A stretch of 64,000 nucleotides of DNA from Emmonsiellopsis sp. PD_33 (GCA_032988165.1 JANTQF010000001.1:1-64000); one strand, 5' to 3'; positions 36,836 through 50,399 are shown, numbered from the stretch's first letter. Notes: generated by a model not told the origin, from the sequence alone. Translations and numbers: made by a program.

Positions 36836-39800
36836 CTAATTAATAGATGTAGTGGTAGATTCAAGGGTGGTAAATGTAGGCTAATTGGTATTTCCATTCC
36901 AGTTGATCCCTTTATTGGATGCAGTGGGAGGAGTATTAATATCAGATATGAGCTAATTGGGGAGAGACTCAGTGACATCCATATTATGATCAAATGAAGC
37001 AGAATTCTGATTAGAAGGAGCATTGAGAGCTTCTTACTCTATATACTACTATTAAGTGTTATTATTAGTGTCAGCATCAGCCTTGTATTCTCCATCCTGC
37101 ATGGCAACAACATCAAAACCAGTATTAGCAGCTGGGTGTCAAGTTGCTCTACTCATATCAATGTAGTTACACATACTTTACTTATTTTTGATGTAGACTG
37201 CATGACACTGCTTAAAATAGCTAACCATCTTAATAAAAATATGAGCACTATAATAGTTCTGCATGTTCTTGATTGCATCCAGGTTGCAAATGACATAATA
37301 AGCATTGATGGCATGAGAGAGAGTAACATTGAGATGATTGTATTCCTACATGAAGCTAATAGATTTAGCAACAACTAAGTCCACAATCATGATGGAATGC
37401 TCATTGCCCTGGAAAGTATTAATAGTGTGAACAGCAAGGCCCTCATAAATGGGGTTTATAAGCCTAAGCTCATTGAGTACAGTAATATAGGCATGAAACT
37501 AATTACAGTATAACATGAGAATAAGAATATCCTTAGATTTAATGTGTGCCTGGAGGTGCAAATTAACAATCAGCTTGCAGATAAAGGTGATGTTCTCCAT
37601 GTTAGTAAGTAAATATATAGAGAGATTAGAGGTGGTAGTTCTCTTTGTAAGATTAATGAGTAGAGAAGAGTTATGAATTCTAAATTCTATGTGATTGAAG
37701 CCCTTAATAGCTCTGGTTATCTCAGACAGTGCTAAAACTAAAGGTGAGTTGAGTAATTTATTGTGGTAAAACATATAAGATATTATAGATGAAACTGAGG
37801 GACACATTTATATCTACTTGTTTAGCATGCAGAGGTCAACACCAGCAGTGGCCAGCTGAGCAAATAGGAACTGGTGAAGTTAGAACTTGAAAGGGTTCTT
37901 ATTAATGCTAGAGAATATGATGGAGTGGAGTTGAAAGTTATCACCAACAAGAATATACAACTAGATGTTAAATGAGAAGATGAGCAGCCAGAGCTTGAAC
38001 TCTGCAGCTTTTGTAGCCTCATTAATGATAATAATGTCTAGGTCAAGATTGAGATGGATACACTTAATATCAAGCTGCAAAAAAGTGGCACAAATGATGT
38101 GATCAAGCAACAGAGTGTATTCAAGAAGTTCAGTGATAAGCTCAGTCAATCTGTGTTTGAAGGCAGGTTCAAGGATATCATTGGATGATTCCTCAAGAAG
38201 AGTGTGCAGAAGAGGACAGTCTCTAAAGTTACTAATATATGGATGCATGAGATGACTGGCTCTCCCCATTCAAGCACCCAAACTAAGGCCCTCATGAATA
38301 AGTCAAGGGTCATTAATGAATGGGTGTTTAGTGAATGTAGCCTTTTTATAGTGATTATAAATATAAAGGAGTGTAATCTGCAGCTGAAAATTATCTGGTA
38401 GTTCTAACTCATTAAGGATATCTGACCTATTTTCTGTGTGGTAGGGGTGAGTCTTGTCAGAATCAGCAGTGAAGACAGCTGATTCAGTGGGAAGAAAATA
38501 TAGGTAAATGATAATAGAATATGAGAATGTAGCTGTATCAGCTTTCTTGTCTTTAATAGTTACTGCAGAGGGGTTGGTGTGGAGATAGAGATAGTCTTCA
38601 TAATACTCTATGGCTTGTTGATAAACATTCATTATTAATTTACTAACTGACTTGTTTGAAGGTGCAGTGAGGATGATGTGGTGCTTGATTCTGATGAGGA
38701 TATTTTGAGTTACATAGAGGAGCAACATGACCAGCCACTTGATGAAATAGCTTTTCCCTGTGCCAGAAGAACCATGAAGTTGGAAGATTCCACTGACCAA
38801 AGACTACAACTTGCAGAATACAAGCACCTGGTTAGTGTTGAAACTGGCATTAGTATAGATGTGGGAGAGGAGAGTGACAAGCTCATTAGAATGAATAGTA
38901 GCAAAGATATTAACAATCCTAACTCTCTCTGGGTGAATATTGTTGGCCAGTAAGAATTACTTCCAATTTATGTGTTTTTAAGTGAAGTTGATGCAGATCT
39001 TGTCAAGACACTTTATCTGATTCTGAAATAAGATGTTGGATGTAACTGCAGTAACTCTAACAGAATAACTGCTGTCAGCTATAATAGTGTCATAAAGAGA
39101 ATGAATGGTAACATGCAGGGCTGAGTCAATTAGGGTGAAGGCAGTTAAATCAGAGGTTAGATTTCATGCCCATTATCTCTCCTTGCAATTTCATGGGTGA
39201 CTGAGAGTGATAGTTAAATATGCCTGAGAAGCATAGTGACTATCATTGATGACTTTAGTGAACCAGTCTTCCTTGAAATTATTAATTTCAGGGTTAAAAT
39301 TGATTCTGAGCTTGTTGCCAGGTTGGATGCAAGACTGGGTATCATCTGGAATCTGAAGGAAACTCTCATATTAACAATTACTACAGCCAGGGATTTTGAT
39401 GAGGTAAAGAAAAGTAATATACTCATTAAGACCTTTGGACAGTACTTTTTGGGCTTCCTCTTCTGAAATAAGTCCATAGCTAAGAATGGTTATATACTCA
39501 TTGAAATTGGCAAATAAGACTTATTACTTGATGAAGTGAAGAGGATGAAGTTCATGTGCAGAATAATCACTAATCTAGAGAAACTTAGTTCTGAAGTGCT
39601 CAGAATAGTATTAGTGGAGATTATCATCAAGGAAAGGGTTGTCAAAGTGAGTAGAATCTTCAAATTAAGCCAAGGCAGTATCCACATTGGTGCCATAAAT
39701 AATCAGATGCAAATAGACATTGCTATCAGCATCATTGTAGGGTAAAAACTGGTTGCACATAAGATTAATTGAATTATTGTATGAGGCAAAATCAATACCA

Positions 39801-40291
39801 GAAAAGAGGGTATATGCATGGAGAGTGCTTAAATTATGAGAAAAATTGATTTTAATTGCCCAGTAATAATCAGTAAGTTCATCATAATAATAGAGACTTT
39901 AGTGGACCTTGCCAAGAAATTCCTCTTGACTTGAATCATTCATATGAGTGACAGTTGGAATGGTGAATTACTTGGGCAGCATATAAACACTACCATGAAG
40001 TTTGCCAGTTGAAATGATGGCAGGGTCAAAGATGGTGATCTCAAGGTTGAAAGTTATTTTATAGTCAGAGTTGACATAAATGACAAGTTTAATAGAAATA
40101 TAAGAGATTTGGAGATTGATGTCAGTGTTCATCTCACTGACAAGCTTATTTTGATCTGTGAGATAAAAGAGGGTGTGAAAGGTGTGTTGCTGAGAGGTGG
40201 GAAATGATGACTTATCATTATTATAGAGGTTATTAGGTATGAGCCTATTCTCATGGCCACAGGTTTTGAAATCCTGAGGGTTGAGAGTCAT
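36836..40291 (-). pseudogene. UPF1/DNA2-like superfamily 1 helicase, single 1152-codon frame
   Basis: One phase from ATG 40291 (MTLNPQDFKTCGHENRL) to the double TAG at 36836, without any indel, broken by more than twenty TAA/TAG/TGA codons. SF1 motifs in order: I GSSGTGKSYFIKW (38750-38773), Ia HHIILTAPSNKSVSKL, II IIIINEATKAAEF (38012-38023; DEA expected, Asp-to-Asn), III LVGDNFQLHSI, IV ILMLYCN-TAG-FHAYITVL, V GLAVHTINTFQGNEHSIMIV, VI LNVTLSHAINAYYVICN (SRA expected, Arg-to-His). The order and the late QGxE motif match the UPF1-like group (AAA_11/AAA_12) of RNA/DNA helicases. The 500-residue N-terminal region shows no recognised domain. The stop in motif IV and others fall where Gln fits. 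Upstream neighbour of the JmjC and SNF2 genes on the same strand. Confidence 0.85.
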
Positions 40292-42457
40292 TTTTGCAAC
40301 TAGTAAGAGAGGGAAGAATTAGCAACATCCAATGTAATATGAGAATTATGGAAAGCTGAAATGAACAAACCAGGATTAGGACTGAAAGAATTAAATGTCT
40401 TGTAATTGAGAAAGCTAGAATGATAGAATGGCAAGATTCAAGAAGTAAATCAAGGAGAAAGTAGCTAAATAGAGATATAAATAACCAGTTAAGAGAAATA
40501 ACACAGATAGAGAGAGGATTGATAAGAAAGATTATGAAAAGAAAAGAATGATGAGAATAGATATACAGCTATTAAATAGCTAGTCAAAAGAGTGCAAGCA
40601 AGCATAGGGGAAGATGGGAGATAGAGCAAGAGAGACACCAAGAGAGAAGGGGGCAGGTGAGGGTGAAGAAAAAGAAGAGAGAATTACTGATGAGAAGAAG
40701 ATATTTATACTATGAGAGGTAGATGAGTGAGTAAATAACATGGCACTAAAATGACAGGACAGCTAAGTGAGACTGCAGTCAACAGCTGTAGTCAACCAAT
40801 TCATTGGGGCCAACATAATCAAGTAAGACAAGGTGTTATAGTGATTGAGAATTTGATGGGGCAATGTGACCAAATAGCATGATGTGTTGTAGCAAAAAGA
40901 AATAAATAGAAGCTAAAGGATGAATTTGATGGGGCAATGTGACTAAATAGTGTGATATGTTGTAGCAAAAAGAAATAGATAGAAGCTAAAGGATGGATTT
41001 AATGAGATAATATGACCAAATAGTGTGATATGTTGTAGTAAAAAGAAATAGATGAGAGCTAAAAGATGAATTCACATGATTTATATGAAGTAAATAATAA
41101 TGCTAAAAGGGAAATAACAATAAGAAATTAATAGGAAGAGATACAGTAGAGAATAGACATACAGCTATTAAATAGCCAGTTAGTGGTTGTAGGGGCAGAG
41201 GGTTAGATGCTTAAAAGAAGTGGATGTAAACTGTGATGAAAATACTGAGAAAGGAAAGAAAGAAGTGATTATAAGAAGTAGGTTTTACTTGGCTAGGTTT
41301 GGAAAAACTTGGTGGTCTAGATGAGGGAAAATAAAGACTCTCAATCAATAAATTTGGATACAAAAAGGTGATTTAGGTGAGAGATATGTGAGAATAAGAG
41401 AAACAAGAAGTGGGAGCCATAATGAATGTAGCTTTAATACTATAGCTAGTCAGTGGTATAACAGTAGACAGTGTTAATTCAGATGGAGATAGCATATGAA
41501 AAAGAGAGTAAGAAGAAAGTGAAAATATCATGAATGCCATCATGAGTGACAATATACATTGTAAATGGGAGTTTTGAAAGAGCCTTATGCTGATTTATCA
41601 TAGCCTGAGTATTGAAAGAGCTAAAGTAAAGTAGTGAAGATGGAGATGACATCAGGTAGTTCAGTTCAGTAGTATTAACTGCTTTTCTATTTGCATGTCA
41701 TGCAGTAAATATACAGAATAATCCAAGCTAGTAAAGTATTAAATAGGATGTAAACTCTACATTGTAGATAAAGAGGAAAATAGTGATCAGTTATAGGAGA
41801 GAGTAAAGAGCTGAGACTATTAATATATATAGTATCTATATCTTCCTCATGCTGGAGTGTGATGATAAATGTAGTGGTTCTGAGGTTAATCTTAGAGATG
41901 AGAATGTATTAAAAGATAAACTGTAACATATTGATTAATGTGTAAAGAGGGTGCAAATTGTGGATGATGGAATTGAAGAGATTTAAATGGCTATCTATAG
42001 TTATAGGTGGAGGCAGTTATTAGGGATGCAAACTGAGAGGTTACATTAAGATTAAATTAAAGTATTTCAAGCTTTGCCTATCTAGGTTAGTGAGGTGTGG
42101 GTGGCTGGCTAGCATTTTAGCTGCCACAGCTAAAGATTCTTGGCACCTCATGTGTCTAGGGGTTGGTCTTAGCCCAGGACTTAAAAATGGAGCACAACTG
42201 AATTCTTTTTGTTCTAGCTTTTGTTTGTTTTTTAGGGGGGGGCAAAGCTGTAGGCCTGGCAATAAATACTTAACTACACATAATAAAGACATAGTTTAGC
42301 CTATTAGTTTATATCAACTAGCCCTACCTCTCTAAATGAATACTAATTACTGCAGCTGTGAACTTCTATGATCTTCTGAACTAATAATGAACTAGGGAAT
42401 TTATAGGCTTACTTGATTAGGCCTAGCTTGGCATTTGTGTTTTGTGATTGGTGGAGA
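40292..42457. other. Purine-rich intergenic region
   Basis: No recognised gene. Long G/A-rich plus-strand stretches and a 73-bp minisatellite. 42080-42260 is less AT-rich and contains an 8-G run at about 42234, but no domain was recognised on either strand. Confidence 0.45.
40852..41075. repeat. 73-bp minisatellite, three copies
   Basis: TTTGATGGGGCAATG at 40852 recurs at 40925 and (as TTTAATGAGATAATA) at 40998. Each unit carries GTTGTAGYAAAAAGAAATA then AGCTAAARGATG. CA at 40878 corresponds to TG at 40951, indicating an ancestral CG. Confidence 0.9.
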
Positions 42458-42860
42458 TGTTGTCAAGTTTTGAGAGGAGTTAAAATATTACTCAATTAGA
42501 CTTAGAGATCAATGTGAGAACTACAGGCTCACAGGGTGAAGATCTAGGGCTACCAGACTAGAGAGCCTTTGAAAGAGTGAGCCCAGGGGGCTCAGAGGTC
42601 ATGATGATGGAGGCTTACATAAGACTTACCTAAGTGAGCCTGAGACCTTGATGTATATAATCTTTGCTGGCTCCCCTATCTTCATAGGGCCAGTAAACAG
42701 CTTTGCTATGTTCTTACCCCTATATTCAATATAATCAACCCTTTATACTACATGTTTATATTCTCTCACATTGTTCTATAACCTCTATGCCCTACCCTAC
42801 AGGCAATCCCTTACAATCAATCAAACACCTTTTCATCTCTTCTCTACTACTAACATAACA
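42458..42860 (+). mobile_element. Candidate LTR (copia-like), about 400 bp
   Basis: Begins TGTTGTCAAG and ends ACTAACATAACA (TG...CA ends), has a TATA-like GTATATAA at 42653 and pyrimidine-rich 3' sequence typical of R-U5. It is followed by TTACAATTTGGTATATAG, which resembles a degraded initiator-Met primer-binding site (TGGTATCAGAGC class). There is no matching target duplication or internal coding region: a telomere-like repeat array begins 90 bp downstream, so the element is truncated or rearranged. Confidence 0.5.
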
Positions 42861-42944
42861 TTACAATTTGGTATATAGTTAAACTACTACTTAGCTAGTA
42901 TAGATGCAATCCATCAGTTCCACATCACCAGTTAATCATTGTTT

Positions 42945-43285
42945 CAGTAACTCTCCCTAAGGCTAACCCCCTAATCCTAACACCCTAAGTTGAATATATA
43001 TGATCTGTAGTATCCATGGAAAGCAGTGTTTTTTATACATTTCTCATTCCCTAACCCTCCCTAAGGCTAACCCCCTAATCCTAACACCCTAAGTTGAATA
43101 TATATGATTTGTGGTATCCATTGAATAGGTGGTGGTTTTTATAGATTTCTTATTCCCTAATCCTCCCTAAGGCTAACCCCCTAATCCTAACACCCTAAGT
43201 CGAATATATAAGATCTGTGGTATCCATTAAATAATTAAATAGGTGGTGATTTATGTATATTTCTCATTCCCTAACCTCCTTCTTA
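42945..43285. repeat. 105-bp telomere-like interstitial array
   Basis: Three units start with CTCCCTAAGGCTAACCCC at about 42952, 43057 and 43162, each continuing CTAATCCTAACACCCTAAGT, GAATATATA, GTATCCAT and TTCTCATTCCCTAA; a fourth is partial. The third unit keeps CG at 43201 where units one and two have TG. Same family as 26800-27052. Confidence 0.92.
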
Positions 43286-43754
43286 TTGGTGCAGATGTTG
43301 TGAGTGCTTGGTGTAGTTCAGTAGTAGTTGAAACCAATACAATGACAACTAATTGGGCTCTAGCCTGTCAGAAAATGTGGGGATTTAAAGCAGTATATTA
43401 ATTCTTTAAACATAATCAATACTGGGGCTCAGCCAAACAAAAAAAAAGTGGTGTTTGGGGCAAAGCTCACTTGAGTTGGATGATTGGAGGTTACTACTTT
43501 TTTTTTCTTTTGTTACTGGATATTTATTAAAATCTGGATAGCTTGTAGAGTTTTTTATTATATTGATTTTTAATTTCTAACCTTTCCCAACTGTATCCTC
43601 TCTTTCTGCCTGCTAACCCCTTGAAGCCTAACATGAATTTATGCAAGATCATAGTTACTATAATGAAGCCTAGAAGGACACTGAGAAGATACTACTCTAG
43701 TTGCTGACAGCTTTACTAGTAGATAGGTTGAAGTTTGATGAAAGTGAGTGTCAT

Positions 43755-45560
43755 CTATTTCCTAGTTGTGTCCTGAGATGTATTCCTCATAGAAAGAGGC
43801 AGGTAGATGAGCCATACCAACCATGATAATGCAATGTTTGACCCCCTAATTCCTGATGGCAAGAGGGAACCTTGAATAAGATCAAGTTGAAAGGAAATAG
43901 TGTCACAAGCATAAAGGTGTGGCTTCATGTTATTCATACACAGTTGCCTGATATGTCTTTGGAAAATCATCATGACTAGTGAAAAATATATCTTCAATGC
44001 AACAATGATGTCTGGCTGGTTTTGCTGCTAATAGGGTGCCAATTTAGGAAGGATCCTTGATGCATTATAGTCTCATGATATATCCAAATTAAGCTGCAGG
44101 CTAGAAGATATCATCATATGCCACAAATTTCATAAATCCACCACTGAAAGACTGTTCCTGCTGATCAAAACCTCTCATGGAAGTAACAGTAGTTTTGCCT
44201 GCATTGTTCTGAGTAGAGCATTGTTGTTGTAGATGTATCTATTGACAAAGAGGTTCACAACTGGATGTATATGTTCCTTCTTCACTTTAGGTGCAGTATA
44301 TCCCTTTCTTCTGCTAGTGTTATCATGGGTGTTGGTAGCAGTGTTGGTGAGTAGCATATCAGGAAATAGAGGTTGGATGACCTTGAGTTTGACTGAAGTG
44401 ATATCAGAGTTATTATTGAGAATGATTACTTCCATTACTCCATGCTTTCCTTTTCCTGCTCTGAATGGTATTGCTGCATTGCTTCTGATAGTCTTTTTAA
44501 TAGAGCAGGATTTACAAACATAGCTACTTCAAAGGGTGGTATTTATATGATGAGGTGGTGTGGGGTTTACTGCCCTATCATGCTTCAGTTTCTTGGCTAG
44601 ATTAGGGTAGCTGCAAAAGTGGCCCTCAATTTTATGGTATTCAGTCCCTTGCTGATAAGAATCAAAATACTGCTGAGCTGTTACTGAAGGCAGAAGCTGA
44701 TATGAATATTCATGTAAGCAAGTCATGATAAATACTTGCAGCTAGTAGAGCATCTTCTGATCCATCAGGGGTCTAAATTTGTGGGAGAAGGTGGGTGGTT
44801 GCAACTGTGAATTTATCTGTTGCTGGATGAATAAATTCTCAACCATATCCTTTACTATGGCTTGATAGTGCAATACTGTAGGGTTCAAATGGGTAGTTTG
44901 GAAAACCTACTGATCCACCTTTATAGCAAGCTTGGTCATCAAAAAAGAGTAAGAATCCATCACCTGCTTAATAAAGAACTTAGATAACCCCTAACTTTAC
45001 CTTAAGTTCATCTAGAAAGCTGAGAATAATCTACTTCAGCTCTCTATAGACTTTAGTGCATTGGTAGGTGGAAAACATGGTGTCTGCCTGCTCTATAAGT
45101 AATAACTCCTCTTCCTCTTCTTCATGAGTAATAGAGTGTTTGATGGACAGGTTAGAGTTGTTTTGAATAACATAGTACTCATAGCTGACAGTGAACTTTT
45201 CACCTGAGGTATCTCCTACCACTACTCATATCCCTCTATGTCCACAATGTGATTGGGCTTCATCAAAACAGCCAGGGTTCTTGATGTAGCCTTAACTCCT
45301 CTGATAATTATAGTAGTGCTAGAGTTAGTTGCATTATCTGTCATTGACATCATTAAATGGATGGTGTAGCTGGCAGTGGAGATGTACTATTTCATGATGT
45401 TATCAGAGCAATGTTTACTGCATCTTATGCCAAGCATATTCAGGAAATCCCCTTGCCAAAACTGGGTTTAATCAAGCCATTATGTGACTGACAAAATGGC
45501 AGAGAGGGAAATCCTGGTTCAAAGAAATGCAGCAAGATGTAAAGAAATGCTACTAATCAC
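43755..45560 (-). pseudogene. Unidentified multi-copy subtelomeric gene (best copy)
   Basis: Minus-strand reading from about 45560: QFWQGDFLNMLGIRCSKHCS, TIHLMMSMTDNATNSST, VKATSRTLAVLMKPNHIVDI, then (45222-45031) YEYYVIQNNSNLSIKHSITH with a Glu run. A likely small intron near 45000-44965 leads to KQVMDSYSFLMTKLAIKVDQ, and one phase continues to 43755 with YQLLPSVTAQQYFDSYQQ, a possible zinc site VCKSCSIKKT, KVIQPLFPDMLLTNTATN, and HPVVNLFVNRYIYNNN. Only a few stops break the last 320 codons. No known family is recognised. Related fragments at 22.0, 46.0, 47.3, 49.9, 50.8-51.7 and 53.0-53.2 kb show it is a recurrent family. Confidence 0.5.
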
Positions 45561-48500
45561 ACTTTAACCATGCAACCTATATTGGCCCTGTATCTGTAAA
45601 ACACACTAAGTCTTAAGGATGCTATCAATTCAGAATAAAGACCATTAGAGCTGTTGACATACTCCTTTGTGCATGGCCTTGCCAGGTTTATCAATGAACT
45701 GACAGACAGGATCAGGCAGTATGGTGATAGACTGCTTATTAGCCTAATTGAACAAAACCTCTACAAAAGCCATCTCAAGGACAATTTGTAGGCACACATG
45801 ATTTCAGTATCTGGGGGCATATCTTATGTTGCATGAACAATCATCATATTCTTAATAAATGAAGAGTAGGCATTATTATAGCCTAGTTATTAACCTCATT
45901 TTCTGATTTTATCAACTTTCATGGATCTTTACCATCAGCAGGGCAAGAAGCAGTGGGGACTGGATGCAGGAGCTGATGTTAACATGCAGCTAAGCTATGA
46001 TAAATGCTTGTAGCCAGTCAAAGACCTCCTGATCCACCTTTATATGAATCTTAATCATCAAAAAGGGGTATCAATCCATCACCTGGGCAATAAGAGTCTA
46101 GCTCCTAACTTTGGTGTGGTTGCTCCAGCCAGGTATCAGAATGGGGAATTAAAAAGTAACAGGGCTTGAGCTTCAAAATTCCTTCCCTCTGTGAGGAAGA
46201 ATAACCTGCATGTCAAGGGATAGCTCATTAACTAGTATTAGTTGTTTGAGGATGCCAATTCTATTATCATTGGAGAGCATGGCATGACTGGGAGGCTTTT
46301 CTTTTCATAGCACTAATTGATAAGGAAGGGTGAGCACAAGTGCAAGTCCACAGCACCCCTAATACTAGACAGGTGAAGAAAAGCTGAACTGGAATAGTTG
46401 GTGCAATCATTGTAATAGTGCAAGTTCAAGGTACATTTAAGAAAAGCTTACCTGAATTACTGTGATGATTTTTTTTTCTGATCTGAATTTAAACCATTGT
46501 GGGCACTGAAATATTGACTACCCTAAATTCAGGATCATAGTCTTCACAGAGCTATCTGTTAAATTCTCCTACATTAGGGGCTGGTATTGGCCTCTGTAGT
46601 GGTAGCAGAGTTATTTACAGGGGTGCAACTTTCCTAGGAGCCAAAAGCTTCTTTGTAGTGCAGGGCACATGCATTTACAACTCCAGAGGGGGTTAGTGAC
46701 AACTTGTCCAGTTGATTCTTTAATGTTGGCTCTTCCTTGAATTTGCACATTTATTGATGGACTGCCATTCAATGATATTAGTGCCTGCTTGACAAGAGTC
46801 CACCTGATAACCTCCATATATGTGAGCTAGCCAGGTATTAGGGTCAGAATTGGAGGGTAATGAAACACAGGGTTCAAAACCCCTTCTCTCTATGGGGTAA
46901 AAATCACTTGATTGATATCAAGGGTTGACCTTATCTTTCTAAAGGTGTTTTCCAGGACCACTGTAATCACATGACATTATATCAACTAATGTATATTACC
47001 CAACAGAACCCCTAGTGCCCTGTACTGCTTTCATTTGTAGCTGTAGGATCCTAACCTCTTCTGCTTGTAGGGTATATGATCCATTACAGCCATGAAGTCT
47101 AAGACATGATGACTCATATCATCATAAAGTTGGTGCAACCCTGGTAAAAGTGGGTGTTGACTGTCTTCAGGTTGTGCCTCAGGTATATTTACTTGGAGTA
47201 AGATAATAGGAATAGCAGGGCACCTTACTCTACTTCACAGGCACTCTGATGTGAAGTAGATGTGATAGCTGTAAAAGTGGCCCTTAATTAAATACTAAGT
47301 AGCACTTTGGTGAAGGTACCTTTCATGCATGTCTCAGTTCTATCTTGGGAGATATTCCTCATGGGAAGAAGATGCATCATTATTAGCATGGTGGCCTCAG
47401 ATTTGAGTCAATATAATTATGAACTATACCTGAAATTTTGTTTCTAAATTATGCATTCTTTGTGATATATCTCTACCTACCTCCCTCAATTTCCCTGTTC
47501 CTCTATAACATTCAAAGTGAATTCCAGAAAGGTTATTTAGGATATCCATGCTAAATCAAGGATGTCATAGGATGACATTGAAGTGTACTTGAGCACAATT
47601 AGAGGCATGCATCATTTTAGTGTATGGTAGGAGCATCTACTTTTGTAACCTGAGTACCCATCCATATTGATACAAATCAAGCAGAGACCTAGATAACCTA
47701 TATGCATGATCTTGCTAACATTTTCCTTCATTGAGCAGATGTGAGAGGCACTGGAGTTAGCATGTTTAAATTTGGAGTCATTGTTTTACTATTCTTGCCT
47801 AGTAAAAATGGTAGTTTAGTAAGATGATAAAGTAAAGAGTGCAACAAGTAATACTTACTGACAATAGCTTGGACCATCTTCCTTAAATATCCCACTGTAG
47901 CCTCTACCATCAGCTTGGGGGTCTTGGCCTGACATTATTTGATTTGGGGTATACAGGGGGCTGCAGGGTTAACTAATTGGGAGGAACCTATCACTAGATG
48001 ATGGGATAAGACATTAAATCATGTGAAAACATAGCTGGTAGCAGGAATAAGAAGACTTACAACAGACAGGGTGGATCAGAGGCTATTAGCTGAAGATTTG
48101 ATGCCTGATTGGAGGTTGCTGGTTGATTACAGTTAGTTGTATATATATATATATGTGTGATAAGGCATTATTCTCAGTCTCCCAGCAGGAGGCAGTTGTT
48201 CAACTCCAGGATATAGCTAATTAGAACTCAATGAGCAACTTGTTGAGCAACACTGGACATACAGTTTAGGACCTACACAATATCTCAAAATCATACCACA
48301 ATGGTGTGTGTAAATGACTTGCCAGCAGTGTTCACATGCAGGCTGCATCCTCTCCCATGATCTTTTCCAGCTACTCCAGGGACAGACAATGAATAAATGC
48401 AGGTGAGAACTGCTTGATTGGCATGTCTGAACCACTAACTAGGTAGAAATCCATAATGATAAGAAGCTGCTAACTCTTGGAGTAGGCCAATTAATAAAAC

Positions 48501-48779
48501 TGTGAAAGCAATTGGTGAATCAAGAGCAAAAGTAACCACTGGTGTAGAGATCATGAATAGTAGACACTATGGTAAAGTCCTGATTCTTTGGTCACAGGAA
48601 GCAGATGGGGTATATATATAAGAGCCTGTCACTCCAAGTCAGAGGCCTTTTTACATGGAGTAGGTAATTCTATACTACTTAGCAATCCAGAGGCAACTGT
48701 CTATTCAGATCCATTCCAATTAGTGTCATCTGAACTAAGGCCAGGAAAAGAAAAGAGTTTCTTTCCCATATAGAGTAAC

Positions 48780-49110
48780 TATAACATACCTTCCTCTACT
48801 AGTTCTGGAAGTTTGTAGTCTCTAGAATATCCACAATCTGGCCAATAATCTACCACAAAATAGTTAGATCTGGGAGTGAAAAAAAAAAAGAATACTCCAT
48901 ACTATAAAATGAGTAGAAATGTGGAGACAAAATACAGTGAGTTAAAAAGAGAAAGAAATACATACCAGTACTAATCTGTCCTGCACTGTCTTGCAAGCCA
49001 TGTTGTATACATCTTGCTGTATACAGCCAACACTTCTCTGGCATGCCATGCAGCTGTCAAGAAAGCAAAGTGTTAGAAATATCAATCTGATGTGTATAAC
49101 AGCTTTGTGT
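48780..49110 (-). repeat. Copy 1 of a duplicated exon-intron segment
   Basis: Matches 52500-52915. Minus strand reads CFLDSCMACQRSVGCIQQDV then KTVQDRLVL followed by a GTATGTATTTC splice-donor-like site. The other copy reads CFLGTHMTCQGDVKHIQEDI then AVWDRLTL and the same GTATGTATTTC. The conserved donor suggests a real exon-intron border. Protein family unknown. Confidence 0.5.
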
Positions 49111-49909
49111 GTGATCAAAGCATGGTGCTTGTAAAGTTTCCAAGAAAGAATTAGAGTGTAGTAATACTCTCCAGGCAGCACCATAGTATATATATGTATA
49201 TAGCACTTACTGGTTCCTAGAATATTGTCATGGAGAATTCTCCTAGAAGTTCAGAAATAGTTAACTCATAGCTTACTTATTAACCTCTTTTAATCCCCTG
49301 GCAACCAACTAAGTCCTCATCACAATTAGATAGCCAGAAGTAGTGGGGTTCTTATCATCACCAGACTGGATTGGAACATTGAACTTACCAGTGACACTTG
49401 CCCATACCCAGGTGGGTGATGTTGCTGTACCCAAAACCTCATCAACTTGAAGTGATAGGGGCCATGACCTAGAGCTAATTCTCTTGAGTGTGGATTTAAT
49501 TAGTTGTGAGAGGAGCAACAGAGTTGGAATCTTGATGTAATAAAATAGATGATTGAGACACATTCATCACAGAAAGAAGATATAATATAGGTATATATAA
49601 GAGAGTATATAGTTAGAGGAGCTACCTTCTCAGCATTCCATATATACTTCTTTGAATTGAAGTGTTCATTTAGATGTGATCAACAGCCAAATGCTAAATC
49701 ACATAGCCTGCAATAAAAGTACCATGTCTGTTTCACTTGGGATTTGAACTTTTGTGGCTTGGAGGTCCCACCCCCCTGAACATGAATGGCCTTGTAGTGC
49801 TTCTGTGCTGACTCTACTTTACTAGCATCTTTATGTGAAGTAGAGGTGGTAGCTATAAAAGCAACCCTTAATTGTATAGTAGGTAGTGCCTTGATAAAAG
49901 TAGTTGTTA

Positions 49910-49927
49910 GGGGGGGGGGGGGGGGGG
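49910..49927. repeat. Poly(dG) tract, 18 G
   Basis: Uninterrupted run of 18 G at the edge of a family copy. Confidence 0.9.
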
Positions 49928-50399
49928 TATTTTGAGCTTAGCCAATGAAGGGGTTAACAACAGATCTTCCTAGTGACACCCAGCTGCATGATGAGCTCTG
50001 CAGATCTTAGTCAGCTCCTGACAGGCCTTTATGAGCATGAGATGTCTAAGCTCTGGAGGGCACTGTAGCAAAAGAACTTGACCTCTAAGAATGTATCTAT
50101 ATCCCAATGAGCCTGACCTCCCATGCTAAGGAAGTGGAGGGGGTAAGTACATAGGGGTGAGGTGATTATAGTGCTGCAGCTGCAAGGAAATTGCAGGAAT
50201 AATGAGAGCCTTCACAGATAAGTATTACTACTTCACAGAAAATTTTCACTGCTAGTTACAGGGAAAGAAGGCATGGCACTGCAAGGTTGAGATTCAAACC
50301 TACATAGATGGACCAGGGGGTAGGAAGTAGGGCATCATGGTTGTCAGCAGAGCTGACTGACCAGCATTCTGAGTGTTTGTAGTTAGAGTGTTAATTAGC

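Noticed and set aside
38678..38953. Plus-strand frame opposite the SF1 helicase motif I region
   Set aside because: It is antisense to the well-supported helicase and has no domain of its own.
42041..42299. Overlapping open frames on both strands, possible gene
   Set aside because: Both are short, mirror each other and show no domain; probably low stop density from locally higher GC.
46865..46885. tRNA gene suggested by GGGTTCAAAACCCC (B-box/T-arm like)
   Set aside because: No A-box, anticodon arm or acceptor stem could be paired around it, and the same block near 46130 lacks the match.
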